From Choristoneura fumiferana (taxonomy: Eukaryota; Arthropoda; Insecta; Lepidoptera; Tortricidae): 64,000 bases of DNA. Shown piece after piece: positions 26,785-37,107 of this stretch. Made by a program: the position numbers and the translations under genes. Below the pieces are notes generated by a model. That model was given only the letters and a program-made list of their open reading frames with translations, was not told the origin of the DNA and made no database searches. The stretch lies in NCBI RefSeq assembly GCF_025370935.1, contig NC_133501.1, positions 3,307,307 to 3,371,306 of the forward strand, given 5' to 3'. Numbering within the stretch: position 1 is the stretch's first letter; every line of letters begins with the position of its first letter.

Positions 26785-27005
26785 TTGACCGGCGCTGGGA
26801 ATCGAACCCAGGTCCTCGGCATTCCGTGCCACGTGCTATACCGCTACACCACCACTGCAGTGCAGTGCAGTGGTCTATTTTTTCTGGTTTTTCTGTGCAT
26901 CTATGTATCAGTTTGTATTTTCGATATGGGTTTTACGCGATGACCGTAAAAGTAATAAAATTTGGAGTTGAAATAAAAAATACAAAAAGACTCCAAAAAC
27001 CAATT
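26785..27005 (-). mobile_element. tRNA-like element, copy 4, rearranged
   Basis: 5' module at the right (GACTCCAAAAACCAATTAC, GCGATGACCGTAAAAGTAA), body, then one tRNA-like module whose acceptor side is expanded by CTGCAG-type repeats (ACTGCAGTGCAGTGCAGTGG). Truncated immediately after the module. Confidence 0.65.
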
Positions 27006-27636
27006 ACAATCTTTTTTGCTGATTGTACTTTTTGTAGACTGTGTTTGCATAGTCATCTATCTTATATATATTATGTATATAAAATTTCAAGTCAATCCGA
27101 CCACTGGAAGTGGGTCAAAATGAACTTAAAGGATTTGATCAAACAACAATAACAAACAGGGCAAGTTGACTTGAAATTTGGTATACATGTAAGCTGGATG
27201 CCAAGTACAGTCAGCAAAAAAAATTTTTTTTTTTTTAGCAAAAAATTATTTTATACAGAACCCATGCCTGCACGAAAGGTGCGATTGCCCAAAAAAAAAA
27301 CCCTAATTGAGCACGTGCCCACGGACTGTGATGAGATGGCATTCTTTGTTTGTTGTTTTTTTTGCATTATTCATATGGGGTGTAAACATTAGTTTTTTTT
27401 ACTTGTTCCAAGAATGTTTGCTGTGCTTTTGGTAGTTGTGTATGTTATATAACTTGTTTTAGGCGGGCCGCAGAGCTAGCAGTATCTGTTCTACCCAGAA
27501 TAGAGAATAATTTAAATCTAGTCAGATCTGAATTAGAAAGGATTGCATACGTCTGTTTGATGGATGAAAAGTATTTTATATCATACTAGCTGTTGCCCGC
27601 GGGTTGCCCTGACAATGCCGAACAGAGCAAAATACC

Positions 27637-27945
27637 GGACAAGTGCGAGTCGGACTCGCGCACGAAGGGTTCCGTACCATTATCTATACAACATTTTAGA
27701 CATTACCAAAAAAAACATTTGTTGTATGGGAGCCCCCCTTAAATATTTATTTGTTCTGTTTTTAGTAATTTGTTGTTATAGTGGCAACATGAATACATAA
27801 TCTGTGAAAATTTCAACTGTCTAGCTATCACGGCACGGTCCATGAGATACAGCCTGGTGACAGATGGAAGGACGGACACGGACAGCGGAGTCTTAGTAAT
27901 AGAGTCCCGTTTTTTTAACCCTTTGGGTACGAAACCCTGAAAACG
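27637..27945 (+). repeat. Dispersed repeat (GTGCGAGTCGGACTCGCG family)
   Basis: Starts AAGTGCGAGTCGGACTCGCG with AAGGGTTCCGTACC, and ends in CCTTTGGGTACGAAACCCT, so the ends are loosely inverted (GGGTTCCGTACC / GGTACGAAACCC). Non-coding. Confidence 0.7.
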
Positions 27946-28054
27946 AGCCTACTCTTCTCAAAGGGCCGGCAACGCATCCGTAAGTCAACTTATGGGTGTC
28001 CATGGGCGGTGACTGCTTTCCATCAAGCGATCCGCCTGCTCGTTCTAAGCCCTC

Positions 28055-28110
28055 TAAAGTGTGTGTGCGTGTGTGCGTGCGTGCGTGCGTCTGTGTGTGT
28101 GTGTGTTTGG
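28055..28110 (+). repeat. (GT/GC)n microsatellite
   Basis: Imperfect GTGTGTGCGTGTGTGCGTGC run ending GTGTGTGTGTGTTT. Confidence 0.9.
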
Positions 28111-28311
28111 ACGTTCCTCGGTCGTAAACGCATTGTTTCGGCCTATTATTTGTTCGGAATTGATCCGCTTCCGTTCAGTAAAAGGCTCAAGGTTCTGTTT
28201 TTATTACCTTAATGTAATTACGCAATTAGCTTATAGTTGATACCTCGTTGAATATGTATGAGTGTGTGTAGGCCCGCCGTTTTGTTTATCCTAAGTTTAA
28301 GTTATATTACC

Positions 28312-28690
28312 GATCGGATAGCCAAGTGACTAGAGAACCTGACTATGAAGCTTGAGGTCCCGGGTTCGATTCCCGGTCGGGGCAGATATTTTTGTGAATA
28401 ATGTGCACATTACGAATGTTTGTTTTCGGATATTGGATGTTTAATATGTATTTAAGTATGTGTTTTTTTATCTATATAAGTATGTTTATCCGGTGCCAAT
28501 AGTACCCATAGCTACCCATAGCTTTGCTTGCTTATAGGCAGAGTCATTCACGATGACGCGTGCCGTGGTTCTTATTAAAATGTCATTAATGGCTAATTTT
28601 TACAAAATCACGCGTCTCCGTGGATGGCACTAGGTATGGTTTGGGGCTAGGTCAATTGGTGACATTTATCCACATGATATTTATTTATTA
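28312..28690 (+). mobile_element. tRNA-derived SINE, family B with internal insertion
   Basis: Intact head (GGATAGCCAAGTGACTAGAG, CCCGGGTTCGATTCCCGGTC) and body. About 100 bases (28536-28635, containing ACGCGTGCCGTGG and CACGCGTCTCCG) interrupt the family's GCTTGCTT..GGGGCTAGGTC region. Ends in TATTTATTTATTACTAG. Confidence 0.82.
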
Positions 28691-28974
28691 CTAGCTGTTG
28701 CCCGCGACTCTGTCCACGTAGAAGTATGAAAAATAGTTTATATCCTATTCTCAGACCTACCGAATATCGGTTAAGCTGTTCCGGAGGAGTTTGGTCACAA
28801 ACGCTGTGACACGAGAATTTTATACAATAGATTATTTCCAATACCTTTAAACGAGCAATTCTTGTATATATATGAATATATAAATAATTTGAATCTCTGA
28901 AACGGGTCCAACGATTTCGATGAAATTTGGTATGTAGGGGTTCACGGGGATGGCAAATCGATCTAGCTTGATCT

Positions 28975-29248
28975 TTTTTTTTTTTTTTTTTATGTAGCCT
29001 GTATTATGTCCCACTGCTGGGCAAAGGCCTCCCCTTTTCTCCGCCACTCTTCCCTGTCCTGGGCATGCACCTGCCAATCGAGCTGAAAAGCGCTCAGGTC
29101 GTCCCGCCATCTCCTCTTGGGTCTGCTCTGCTCCTATGCCCATCCCTCGGATCCCATTCGGTTACGATCCGTGCCCATCGGTCCGGGTGCATATGGCAGA
29201 CATGTCCGGCCCAGTCCCACTTCAGCTTGGCGGTCTTGACACCCACAT
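28975..29248 (-). pseudogene. RTE-like LINE, 3' half (split copy)
   Basis: Reading leftward, this encodes VKTAKLKWDWAGHVCRMHPD and RWARIVTEWDPRDGH, the RTE C-terminus. It ends in GGCCTTTGCCCAGCAGTGGG and a poly-A (T run at 28976-28991). Its upstream half is at 31692-31925; a 2443-bp element separates them. Joining across the element restores the reading order of the motif (RITDVG followed by VKTAKLK). Confidence 0.8.
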
Positions 29249-29487
29249 TAGGGTGCTCCTTAAGTGAGCAAAAAAAAATTTTTTTTTTATTATGATGCGT
29301 GTCACCCTTTTATTCTGTTATAAGGCGCAAAAAAACTAATACGTAATTTTTATTTTATTTTTAAAGCAAAATTTAGGGGTCGCTACCAGCGAATGAAAAA
29401 TAAAAAAGTATTTTTGAAAATTCTTTAATTAAGTTCTAAAAAAGACAAGCATACATTAATTATATAACTATTAGGGTTAAAAAAGTT

Positions 29488-30333
29488 GGCTCCGGCGTCT
29501 TACGTCAAAGTCGTAAAATGTCCAGTGTCGAAATTGCGTCCACATCGTAAGAGGTCCATGTCTTACATCGTCTAAGTCGTGCCACGTCCAAGTCTCGGGT
29601 GGTCCAAATCGCGAAATGTCAAAGTAGTAAAATGTCAATCTTTACTAATGTCTATGTCTCGGACGGTCCAAATCGCGAAATGTCAAAGTAGTAAAATGTC
29701 CAATCTTTACTAATATCTGTCTCGGACGGTCCTAACCGTGGAATTTTCAAGTATTAAAAACCGGCCAAGAGCGTGTCGGACACGCCCAAGATAGGGTTCC
29801 GTAGCCATTACGAAAAAAAATCAAGTAATATTATGTGCGTTATATTATAACACAATTAAAAGACTTACTACAGTCTTAAAATCTATTACCAATTAAAAAA
29901 AAATTTTTTTCAATTTCACATGTAGGTACCCGGCCAATTTGCGTAGGAGTAATAAAATTTTAAATCTGGACCGCACACAGCCATGCAATTGATTGAATGA
30001 TTGCCATGCCGATCCAAAAAAACTTCCCCATTATTCCTTCCGATTTAGATAAATTTCGGTATACAAAGTTGGGTTTACTTTATTGTTAAAAAATTTCGTA
30101 CTATGTACTATTAATATCAATTTACAACCTGGCATTTAACTACCTGGTTATGTTACGATCTGGACATTCTACTACTTGGTTATTTTACGACCTTGACATT
30201 CTACTACCTGGTTATTTTACGACCTTGACGTTCTACTATCTGGTTATTTTACGATCTTGACATTGTACTACCTGGACTTTCTACGACCTGGGCACCTGGA
30301 CATTTTACGACTTTGACGTAAGACGCCGGAGCC
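29488..30333. mobile_element. 846-bp non-autonomous element with 38-bp perfect inverted ends
   Basis: The first 38 bases (starting GGCTCCGGCGTCTTACGTCA) are exactly the reverse complement of the last 38. Flanks AAAAAGTT at 29480-29487 and 30334-30341 form an exact 8-bp duplication. Inside each end are imperfect tandem units of the type CGTAAAATGTCCAAGTCGT, facing each other, so the element has long repetitive subterminal arms. No coding capacity. The centre holds a fragment of another dispersed repeat (29757-29850). Confidence 0.8.
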
Positions 30334-30359
30334 AAAAAGTTGTAACTTGTGCTAATAAA

Positions 30360-31440
30360 GTAGTTTTCTTTGTATCAGGGTACTTTTGCCAGAAATTTTT
30401 CACAACCAAAAGAAGGAATTGTTTTTGTTTCTTCGTCTGTGGTAATTAGTTTATTAAATTCTTCAATCAATGCTACGCCGCGTTCCGCAATGTCGTTCAC
30501 CAATCTCATAGAACGTACAATTTCTCTGGAAGCATTGTAGTCTTCATCTTCTTCCCAAAGAAGAGGTTCTTTTTGCAAAAATGCAGACGGAATTCCCAGG
30601 ATTCTAAAAAATTTAAGGTGTTGCTGGTCACGAAATCCTCAATATTTTTTTCTTCGATGTGACTTAGATCCAAGGTGATTCGCTTTGGGCTATAGTCTGT
30701 ACCTTCCTCATTCAGTGCAATCACCATTTTTTGCTTGCTTTCAAGAGAAACTTCGTCGTCAAAAAAAATAAGCGCAACGAGTTCTTCGGACACATACCAC
30801 AAATGCACCAGGTACTTCGTTAGAGCTTTTTTGGATATAGCGTTGTTTATATTTTCAAAATTTCTTAAGACTTTTTAACAGCCACAAGCCATTCCTTGGT
30901 GCTGAAGTTGCCACACCACTACCCTTGCCTTGGAAGCAGCATCTTACAAAAATCGTAACGACGAAAACGCAAATTTCAGTAATGGCTTTAAGTTCTTTTT
31001 TGTCAGTTTAAACTGGTCTCTGAACATAAAAAGCTTAAGGCATTAAATTGCTTTTGACATCCATCGTGCGCGATGAAGACCTGCTGGAGCTCTGAATGAT
31101 ATACCTTTATTAGGCACACCTCCTAAAAATATTATTGTAAGTGTCAATAGTTCCATGTAATCGACACGTGGCTGATAATCATTTAGCTGTTTTTCAGCAA
31201 AATAAATGGTGCTGCTTGCTATATTTTCTACGCATCTTAAAGACCTGACGGTTTGAAGAAAGTATACTGAACTTATTCTGGTCAATGTTAGGCCAAGCAG
31301 ATCTAATTCGTTTGAAGATCGATATTTCTGGTCCACTTGATGGACTTAGTGCTTGAACTACGATTGCTTGTAGCAGTATTTCCAATATATGGTGACGACA
31401 GGCCAACCAAAGAGCATCTTTTCCATCTTTTGCTTTATCA
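30360..31440 (-). pseudogene. Decayed transposase of the hAT-like element
   Basis: Three broken reading segments in order along the minus strand: ACRHHILEILLQAIVVQAL at about 31400, DYMELLTLTIIFLGGVPNKG and FRAPAGLHRARWMSKAI at about 31150-31045, HLWYVSEELVALIFFDDEVS at about 30800, and ASREIVRSMRLVNDIAERGV with EEFNKLITTDEE at about 30540-30425. I know this string of motifs as a recurrent, mostly uncharacterised transposase-like family in invertebrate genomes. Several frameshifts and stops make it non-functional. The hAT label rests on the ends and target duplication, not on this sequence. Confidence 0.55.
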
Positions 31441-31691
31441 TGTATAGATAGATAGATTTCTATATTCTATTTTGATTTATAAATGATGAATATAACTGTT
31501 TTATGTACAATTGTACATTGAGCTGCAAATTATCATTATCATAATTTTTTCAAACTTTGACACGAGGTAGCGACCCCTAAAAACCTATCTAAAAAATAAA
31601 TAAAAAATATAGGTTCGTTTTTTAGGTGATAGAAGAGAATGGCGGGCTGACGCAATCATTTTTCAAAAGTCGAAAAATAAGAAGCACCCTA

Positions 31692-31925
31692 ACCCACATC
31701 TGTGATACGAGTTTTAGAGCGCAGTATCGTGTTTCTGATTCGATCAGTTCTTCGAACACCCAAAATGCTGCGCTCCATTGCTCGTTGGCAAACCTTGAGC
31801 CTGGACTTTTGAGCTTCAGTCAATGACCAAGTCTGTGCGCCGCTGTGTGTAGCTTGGTCTTATCTCTGGGAAAACGCTTATTAACGAGTTTTAGCCCGAG
31901 CAAAGCTCTGTCGCCCAGGTACTTA
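31692..31925 (-). pseudogene. RTE-like LINE, 5' part of the split copy
   Basis: Reading leftward, TEAQKSRLKVCQRAMERSIL and LGVRRTDRIRNTILRSKTRI are the same RTE region as in the 4.5-kb copy. A frameshift lies near 31825. The sequence stops at RITDVG where the hAT-like element is inserted. Confidence 0.75.
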
Positions 31926-32469
31926 TTTATTTTATGTGGCGCTTTGTAAGGCATTTATCCAGCAAGCAATTTTAAAGCCGAATACCTTGCTTAATTACTA
32001 CATGGCAGTGGCATGGGGTGCAAATTTTTGTAAGCCAACTCGGGAAGTCAAAAGAATGGCGGGAGAACGGGATAAAGGTGCGGGCATACCGCTGCTTAAA
32101 AAACGGCGACGGCACGGAATCGCAGTGACGCATCGTTTTTTTTTGCATGCTTTCCACACCGCCGCTTAAAATACGCAAACGGTGCGGAATAGCAGTGACG
32201 TGCAGCTAAGCCCTTACGCTATGCCAGCCTTTAGGAGGTACGAATTATTTTGACACTTCATGCGTCTCACAAACTCGTATACGTGACACTGGCATAGAAG
32301 TGACTGCTGTGGGATATGCGTAGGTATAGCGTAAGAGTTATGATTGGTTATTTGGAGTCTTTTTGTATTTTTTATTTCAACTCCAAATTTGTTACTTTTA
32401 CGGGTATCCCGTGAAACCATATCGAAAATACAAACTGAGACATGGATGCACAGAAAAACCAGAAAAAGA

Positions 32470-32544
32470 GACCAGCGCTGGGAATCGAACCCAGGTCCTC
32501 AGCAATCCGTGCTGCGTGCTATAACCCCTACACCACCGCTGGAC
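32470..32544 (-). other. tRNA-like module (not a functional tRNA)
   Basis: Mirror copy of the 32713-32787 module: B-box arm CCTGGGTTCGATTCCCAGC read on the minus strand, A box TGGTGTAGGGG. Confidence 0.7.
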
Positions 32545-32712
32545 AGGAATTTAGACACGATTTTTTCCTATCTCAGGTTGCTTATTTCTACTACGCTACT
32601 TATGCAGCAGCACTAGCGACATCTATCTCATAAGTATGTCTGCATAAGTAGCGTAGTAGAAATAAGCAACCTGAGATATGTATGCATAGGAAAAATTCGT
32701 GTCTAAATTCCT

Positions 32713-32787
32713 GTCCAGCGGTGGTGTAGGGGTTATAGCACGCAGCACGGATTGCTGAGGACCTGGGTTCGATTCCCAGCGCTGGTC
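32713..32787 (+). other. tRNA-like module (not a functional tRNA)
   Basis: Acceptor GTCCAGC/GCTGGTC (one mismatch), A box TGGTGTAGGGG, anticodon stem CAGC/GCTG with a 7-base loop ACGGATT, T arm CTGGG-TTCGATT-CCCAG. The loop lacks the universal U33, so decoding function is unlikely. Confidence 0.7.
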
Positions 32788-32894
32788 TCTTTTTCTGGTT
32801 TTTCTGTGCATCCATGTCTCAGTTTGTATTTTCGATATAGCGTAAGAGCTTATAGTAGGTACATCTTTGCCGGGGCGGAACGTGTTAACAAGCG

Positions 32895-33243
32895 TTAAAT
32901 AAAACTAAGATTGTTTTTTTTGGAATCTTTTTGTATTTTTTATTTCAATTCCAAATTTTTACTTTTACGGTCATCCCGTAAAAAGTCGAAAGTTTCTCGA
33001 TGAGGGCTACGGTATAGATGTCGCTAGCGTCACTGCTTAAGTGGCTAAATAAGAAACAAACAAGCTGAGATATGTGGTGCATAGGGGAAATTCGTGTCTG
33101 TACCGTTGACCAGCAGTGGTGTAGCGGTATAGCACGCGGTACGGAATACCGAGAAACTGGGTTCGATTCCCAGTGTTGGTCTTATTTTTCTGGTTTTTCT
33201 GTGCATCTATATTTCAGTTTGTATTTTCAATTTAAATAAAACT
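32895..33243 (+). mobile_element. tRNA-like element, copy 2 (single arm)
   Basis: TTAAATAAAACT occurs at 32895-32906 and 33232-33243, a 12-bp direct repeat around the element. Same 5' module (GGAATCTTTTTGTATTTTTT, TTTACGGTCATCCCGTAAAA) followed by only the right arm with one tRNA-like module, so one arm is lost or never existed. Confidence 0.75.
33108..33181 (+). other. tRNA-like module (not a functional tRNA)
   Basis: Acceptor GACCAGC/GTTGGTC (pairs with one G-T), A box TGGTGTAGCGG, anticodon stem CGGT/ACCG with loop ACGGAAT, T arm CTGGG-TTCGATT-CCCAG. Confidence 0.7.
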
Positions 33244-33249
33244 CTTCAG

Positions 33250-34640
33250 CATTATGTGAGCCAGTGTCCGATTCACGACCACAATGACACTACACCCTCC
33301 GTGTTGTCTATTTGTAATAATATCCATGCTATTTCCTTCTTTCTTTATTAACCTGTCCTCTCCCAGAGGCACAAATTTGTGCCCAAAATCCTTCGATCCT
33401 GTTATCCTGGGAGATGACAGATTAAGATGATGAACCGGGGAAATGGCGTGGGTTAGATATGTCATCAGATACAACACCTCACGGTCATGCTTGCCATCAC
33501 TACCTACGTCAAGTAAAAAATGTAGGTAACCCAGTGGGAATTGAGTAGTAAGGCGCCACACGCTGCTACACTATAACTCTCACTATACCATCTTATTCTC
33601 TATGCTTGCAGCAGTGCTTGCCTTCCTGTGCTCCAGCGTAGGCATAATATTTTCCAGTAGCAGCAAAACGCCTAAATGCGTTGAATGAACTGAGAGTTAA
33701 ACAGCACACTGCGTTAGGGAAGGCATCTCAATATTGAACATAAGTACTCTTATAGATATAAGAAACTGGTTCCTAAAAAAAGACGACGCAATATAATGAG
33801 ATCGCCGTCGAAATTCCGATTCTTTTTTTTAACGGAAGGAGCACACCTGCCGGCCTGAACTTTTGAGCTGGGCTTCTGTCTTGAGTTTAAATCTATCAGC
33901 TTGCAGTAGACACTTGGTAGTTAGTTTAACAGAGTAGTATTGCAGAATTACAGTAACTACTTCTCTAGGTACTCATTATTGCTTTGACATCTACTCCTAC
34001 CCTATGGCACTAGACTAGCTTTTTAGAACAAAACGCGCGGCGCATCAATCATCAATATTACTTTGACACAACTAGGGTTGCCAACTTTTTTTACAAGAAA
34101 TAAAGTATATTTACGTCTGAGAAGGGAAATAAACAGTATTTTAGAAAAATTAACAGTATTTTCTTCTTTTCATGTTTCAGAGACACATTTTTAGGTGCTT
34201 CTCGCACAAGTTATAAATTTAGTTTCATTTCAAAAAGCCCCACAGACCTCGTCAGAATCAAAACTAAAATTAAGATAAATTAAAATAAGATAGAAAAGGA
34301 GGTACATTTTTATTAAATGACTATATATGCTGCAGGTACTGACTTATTGTGTGCTAGTGTTAGGCAATGTTGATGCTGAAAACAGTATTTTACATACTTA
34401 CTTTATTTTAGTTCAACAGTATAATACTTTAGTGAAACGTTCACAAAACCGCGCTGTGAACTGGTTAGGTTTGTTTTTTATCAATTCTAAACAATTAATG
34501 GATATGGAGAAAAAAGAGTTAAGCTACGTTACACATGCGCGTTACTAGCACGATAGCATGCTACTATTGAGCAAATGCTACCTACTAGCATGTGTGTATA
34601 GGACACGGGCTACTATTAAGCATGCTTTTTTAGTGGCATA
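33250..34640. other. Unassigned sequence
   Basis: No convincing gene. 33535-33560 (CCCAGTGGGAATTGAGTAGT) resembles 3780-3800 and is probably part of another dispersed repeat. Confidence 0.35.
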
Positions 34641-34649
34641 CTGCAGGGC

Positions 34650-34768
34650 TACTACGAAACTCGAAACTCGAAGTTCATGTCGTGCGATCCCTCTGACACT
34701 TATACTATTTAATACGAGAGCGAGCGGGACGGTACGATACGAACTTCGAGTTTCGCAGTAGCCCTGCT
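34650..34768. repeat. Palindromic MITE-like element
   Basis: GCAGGGCTACTACGAAACTC left and GAGTTTCGCAGTAGCCCTGC right. A diverged relative is at 39405-39535. Confidence 0.65.
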
Positions 34769-35112
34769 GGTACTTCACGAGCATGTGTAAGGCGGCCTTT
34801 ATGACAAATGATACATTATAACAAACATCAATTTTTTTTTCTTAATTATGTCTCATTAATTTCTGTATCGCTTACTATTTGTGGTGTACTTGTACAATAA
34901 AGGGTCATTGTATTGTATTTGACAGGGATGTAACGGATGTGGTTTTATCGGAACCGAAAGCGGAACCAGGTGTTTTCAATTTCATTTATTGGAACCAGAA
35001 ACGGAATCGGAGCCGAAAACGGAACCGGAACCAGAATCGGAGCCTGAGTGATAGGTGAACGAGATGTTAAGGTTGGGTCTACTAAATCTGAGGGAATATT
35101 GCGTAATGTTTA

Positions 35113-35188
35113 TGACACTCGCGATCACAATCAAATGACAGTTTTCGCATACAAAAACTGTCATTAGATTGTGATCGCGAGTGTCAGA
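35113..35188. repeat. Near-perfect hairpin (stem about 30 bp)
   Basis: GACACTCGCGATCACAATC at the left pairs with GATTGTGATCGCGAGTGTC at the right, continued by ATGACAGTTTT / AAAACTGTCAT. A foldback MITE or cruciform-forming sequence nested in the hAT element. Confidence 0.8.
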
Positions 35189-35276
35189 AGCGTTACATAG
35201 GTAATTAAATTAGCCTTCTGTTTGTTTTTGATGTACGCCGCTCATGACATCCGATATCGTCACTGATACTGCAATA

Positions 35277-35393
35277 ACGCGTAACTAGCATTTTCCATAA
35301 GGTACAATTTTCATTGTCAGATCAATAGGTACCATGTTAGTACTGTTCTGACAGTGAAAATTATACCTTATGGAAAAAGCTAGTTACGCGATA
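35277..35393. repeat. Long imperfect hairpin
   Basis: ACGCGTAACTAGC and TTTTCCATAAGGT at the left pair with ACCTTATGGAAAA and GCTAGTTACGCG at the right; the stem continues through CAATTTTCATTGTCAGA. Nested in the same hAT element. Confidence 0.75.
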
Positions 35394-36854
35394 TTGCAGT
35401 ATCAACGATGATATAACTTTCGTTTTAAAAGTAACGGAACCAGAACCGAAACGGATGTTTAATATCAAACGGAAGTTCCGACTTAACGGAAACGGAATCG
35501 GAACTCCGTAACATCCCTGGTATTTGATCGTATTGTAAATTATGATTTTCAACAATCATGCGAGTCGATATGGACTCGCCCCTTATACAGGCGTGGATCC
35601 AGGCCTCAAAAAAGGTTTATGGTGACAGCACTGACAGCCACCCGAAAATCGGTCAAGTGCGAGTCGGATTATGAACTCGCCCATAAACAATCATGCATGC
35701 CAATGAATGATCGACTTTTGAATTTAATTATTTCCCTTTTATCATCCAAGCATCTCGATAGACCGTGAAAGTGTGTCCGTCATAAGTCTTTTAGGGTTGT
35801 GGGCATGCCCATCGTGCCCACCACGGTTGATCCACCCTTGCCCTTATAAACATGATCGTTTGACGCTCTGACCTTTTTTGACACCATGACCATGAGTTGA
35901 TGTTTCGGTATCATGCGATAAAATAAGCCCATCAACCGACTTACGCAAAAAGGTGGCTTTATGTTGTGTAATTTTGTAATGAACTTTCCCTCGCCAACTC
36001 GTTTACTGCTGGGTACTTGTACAAATAACAATAAATAAAAAAAACTAGCCAGGTTCGAGTCGGATTCGCGCACTGAGGCTTCAGTAGCTAGTGGTATATG
36101 TCAAAATATTTTATGTGCAAAAGAAAGTTAAACATGTGGATTTCTTTGGTGTCTCTCTTATGTGTCATGTCAATGTCACTTGTCATGTTTGTTTATTTGA
36201 CATTTTAACTTTTAACTAAGCTATTATATGCATGAAAACAAAAAGATTTCTAATCTCGAAAAAAAAACCTTTATTTTTTCAAATTTCACGAAACGTTACT
36301 TAGTTCATATCAATGAACTAAGCCGTCTGCCGATGCTAACGGAAATCAAAAATAACACGGTGTATAAAAGTAATAGACACTTTGGCGGTGTGTGTTCCGA
36401 ATTATCACGATGGAAGCGGATTATTCACTACATCTGTGCCTAATTGTTGTTTACCAGAAAGTACCGTGAATATTTAATTAATTCTATTCATTACGATCGA
36501 TCACAACTGAGTACTCTCAGACACAAAAACATCTAATAAGTTACGTTTGAAGTAAACACGCGAAAACCTGTTATATGTGATAAGGCCACGAACCACAGTT
36601 CGTGTCACGTTGCGGACGCCGTATTATAAACAGATCATTTGATACCTGAGCTAATCACCTAATTTTAGATCGACCTTGCATTACTTACTGATTTTTCGAA
36701 TAAACCACTATTTTTACTCCGTATGTTTCTCGACACCTATATACATCCCTAAATTCAGTACCGTCCGCAACCGTCGTTCGCAAGTTATGAGCGTATATAG
36801 GTACATTGAAAATACAAACTGAAATATAGATGCACAGAAAAACCAGAAAAATAA

Positions 36855-36928
36855 GACCATCACTGGGAATCGAACCCAGGTCCTCGGTATTCCGTACCGC
36901 GTGCTATACCGCTACACCACTGATGGTC
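36855..36928 (-). other. tRNA-like module (first of a tandem pair)
   Basis: Perfect 7-bp acceptor GACCATC/GATGGTC on the minus strand, with A and B boxes intact. Followed after 8 bases (AAAAATAA) by the second module. Confidence 0.7.
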
Positions 36929-36936
36929 AAAAATAA

Positions 36937-37010
36937 GACCATCACTGGGAATCGAACCCAGGTCCTCGGTAATCCGTACCGCGTGCTATACCGCTACATC
37001 ACTGATGGTC
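36937..37010 (-). other. tRNA-like module (second of a tandem pair)
   Basis: Differs from its neighbour at few positions (TAATCC for TATTCC, CATCAC for CACCAC), indicating a recent duplication. Confidence 0.7.
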
Positions 37011-37107
37011 AACGGTACCGACACGAATTTCCCTATGCACCTCATATCTCGGCTTGTTTTTGTTTCTTACTTAGTCACTTAAGCAGCGACGCTACTTAAG
37101 TGCCATT

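Larger units (their letters stand above)
29249..31691 (-). mobile_element. hAT-like DNA transposon, 2443 bp, with 8-bp target duplication
   Basis: Ends read TAGGGTGCTCCTTA (left) and, on the other strand, TAGGGTGCTTCTTA (right): near-identical terminal inverted repeats of the hAT type. The flanks are ACCCACAT at 29241-29248 and 31692-31699, an exact 8-bp duplication of LINE sequence. The longer ends are also related, both leading to TTTAGGGGTCGCTACC (29372-29387 and its complement ending at 31581). It encodes a decayed transposase and is itself interrupted by an 846-bp element. Confidence 0.8.
32338..32835 (+). mobile_element. tRNA-like foldback element, copy 1 (498 bp)
   Basis: Flanked by TATAGCGTAAGAG at 32325-32337 and 32836-32848 (13 bp, exact). 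After an AT-rich 5' module (GGAGTCTTTTTGTATTTTTT, TACTTTTACGGG), two inverted arms of about 190 bp meet head to head near 32625. Each arm contains one tRNA-like module. The arms are almost identical over about 150 bp apart from an 8-base difference (GCATACAT). Confidence 0.85.
34923..35519. mobile_element. hAT-type MITE with 8-bp target duplication and two internal hairpins
   Basis: GTATTTGA at 34915-34922 and 35520-35527 flanks a 597-bp element. The left end starts CAGGGATGTAACGGATG; the right end in complement starts CAGGGATGTTACGGAG. Arms carry repeated CGGAACCGGAACC-type words. Two long hairpins (35113-35188 and 35277-35393) sit inside and look like separate foldback insertions. Confidence 0.85.

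Noticed and set aside
28009..28212. Cys/Val-rich ORF around 28070
   Set aside because: It is a reading of the (GT)n microsatellite.
32442..32815. Two identical-looking ORFs on opposite strands (ALGIEPRSSAIRAACYNPYT)
   Set aside because: They arise from the two inverted arms of the tRNA-like foldback; the same peptide appears in most arms of this repeat, so it is not a gene.
34982..35164. Open frame with an SGSDSGSGS-like repeat product
   Set aside because: It is the reverse translation of the GGAACC/GGAATCGG repeats of the hAT MITE arm.
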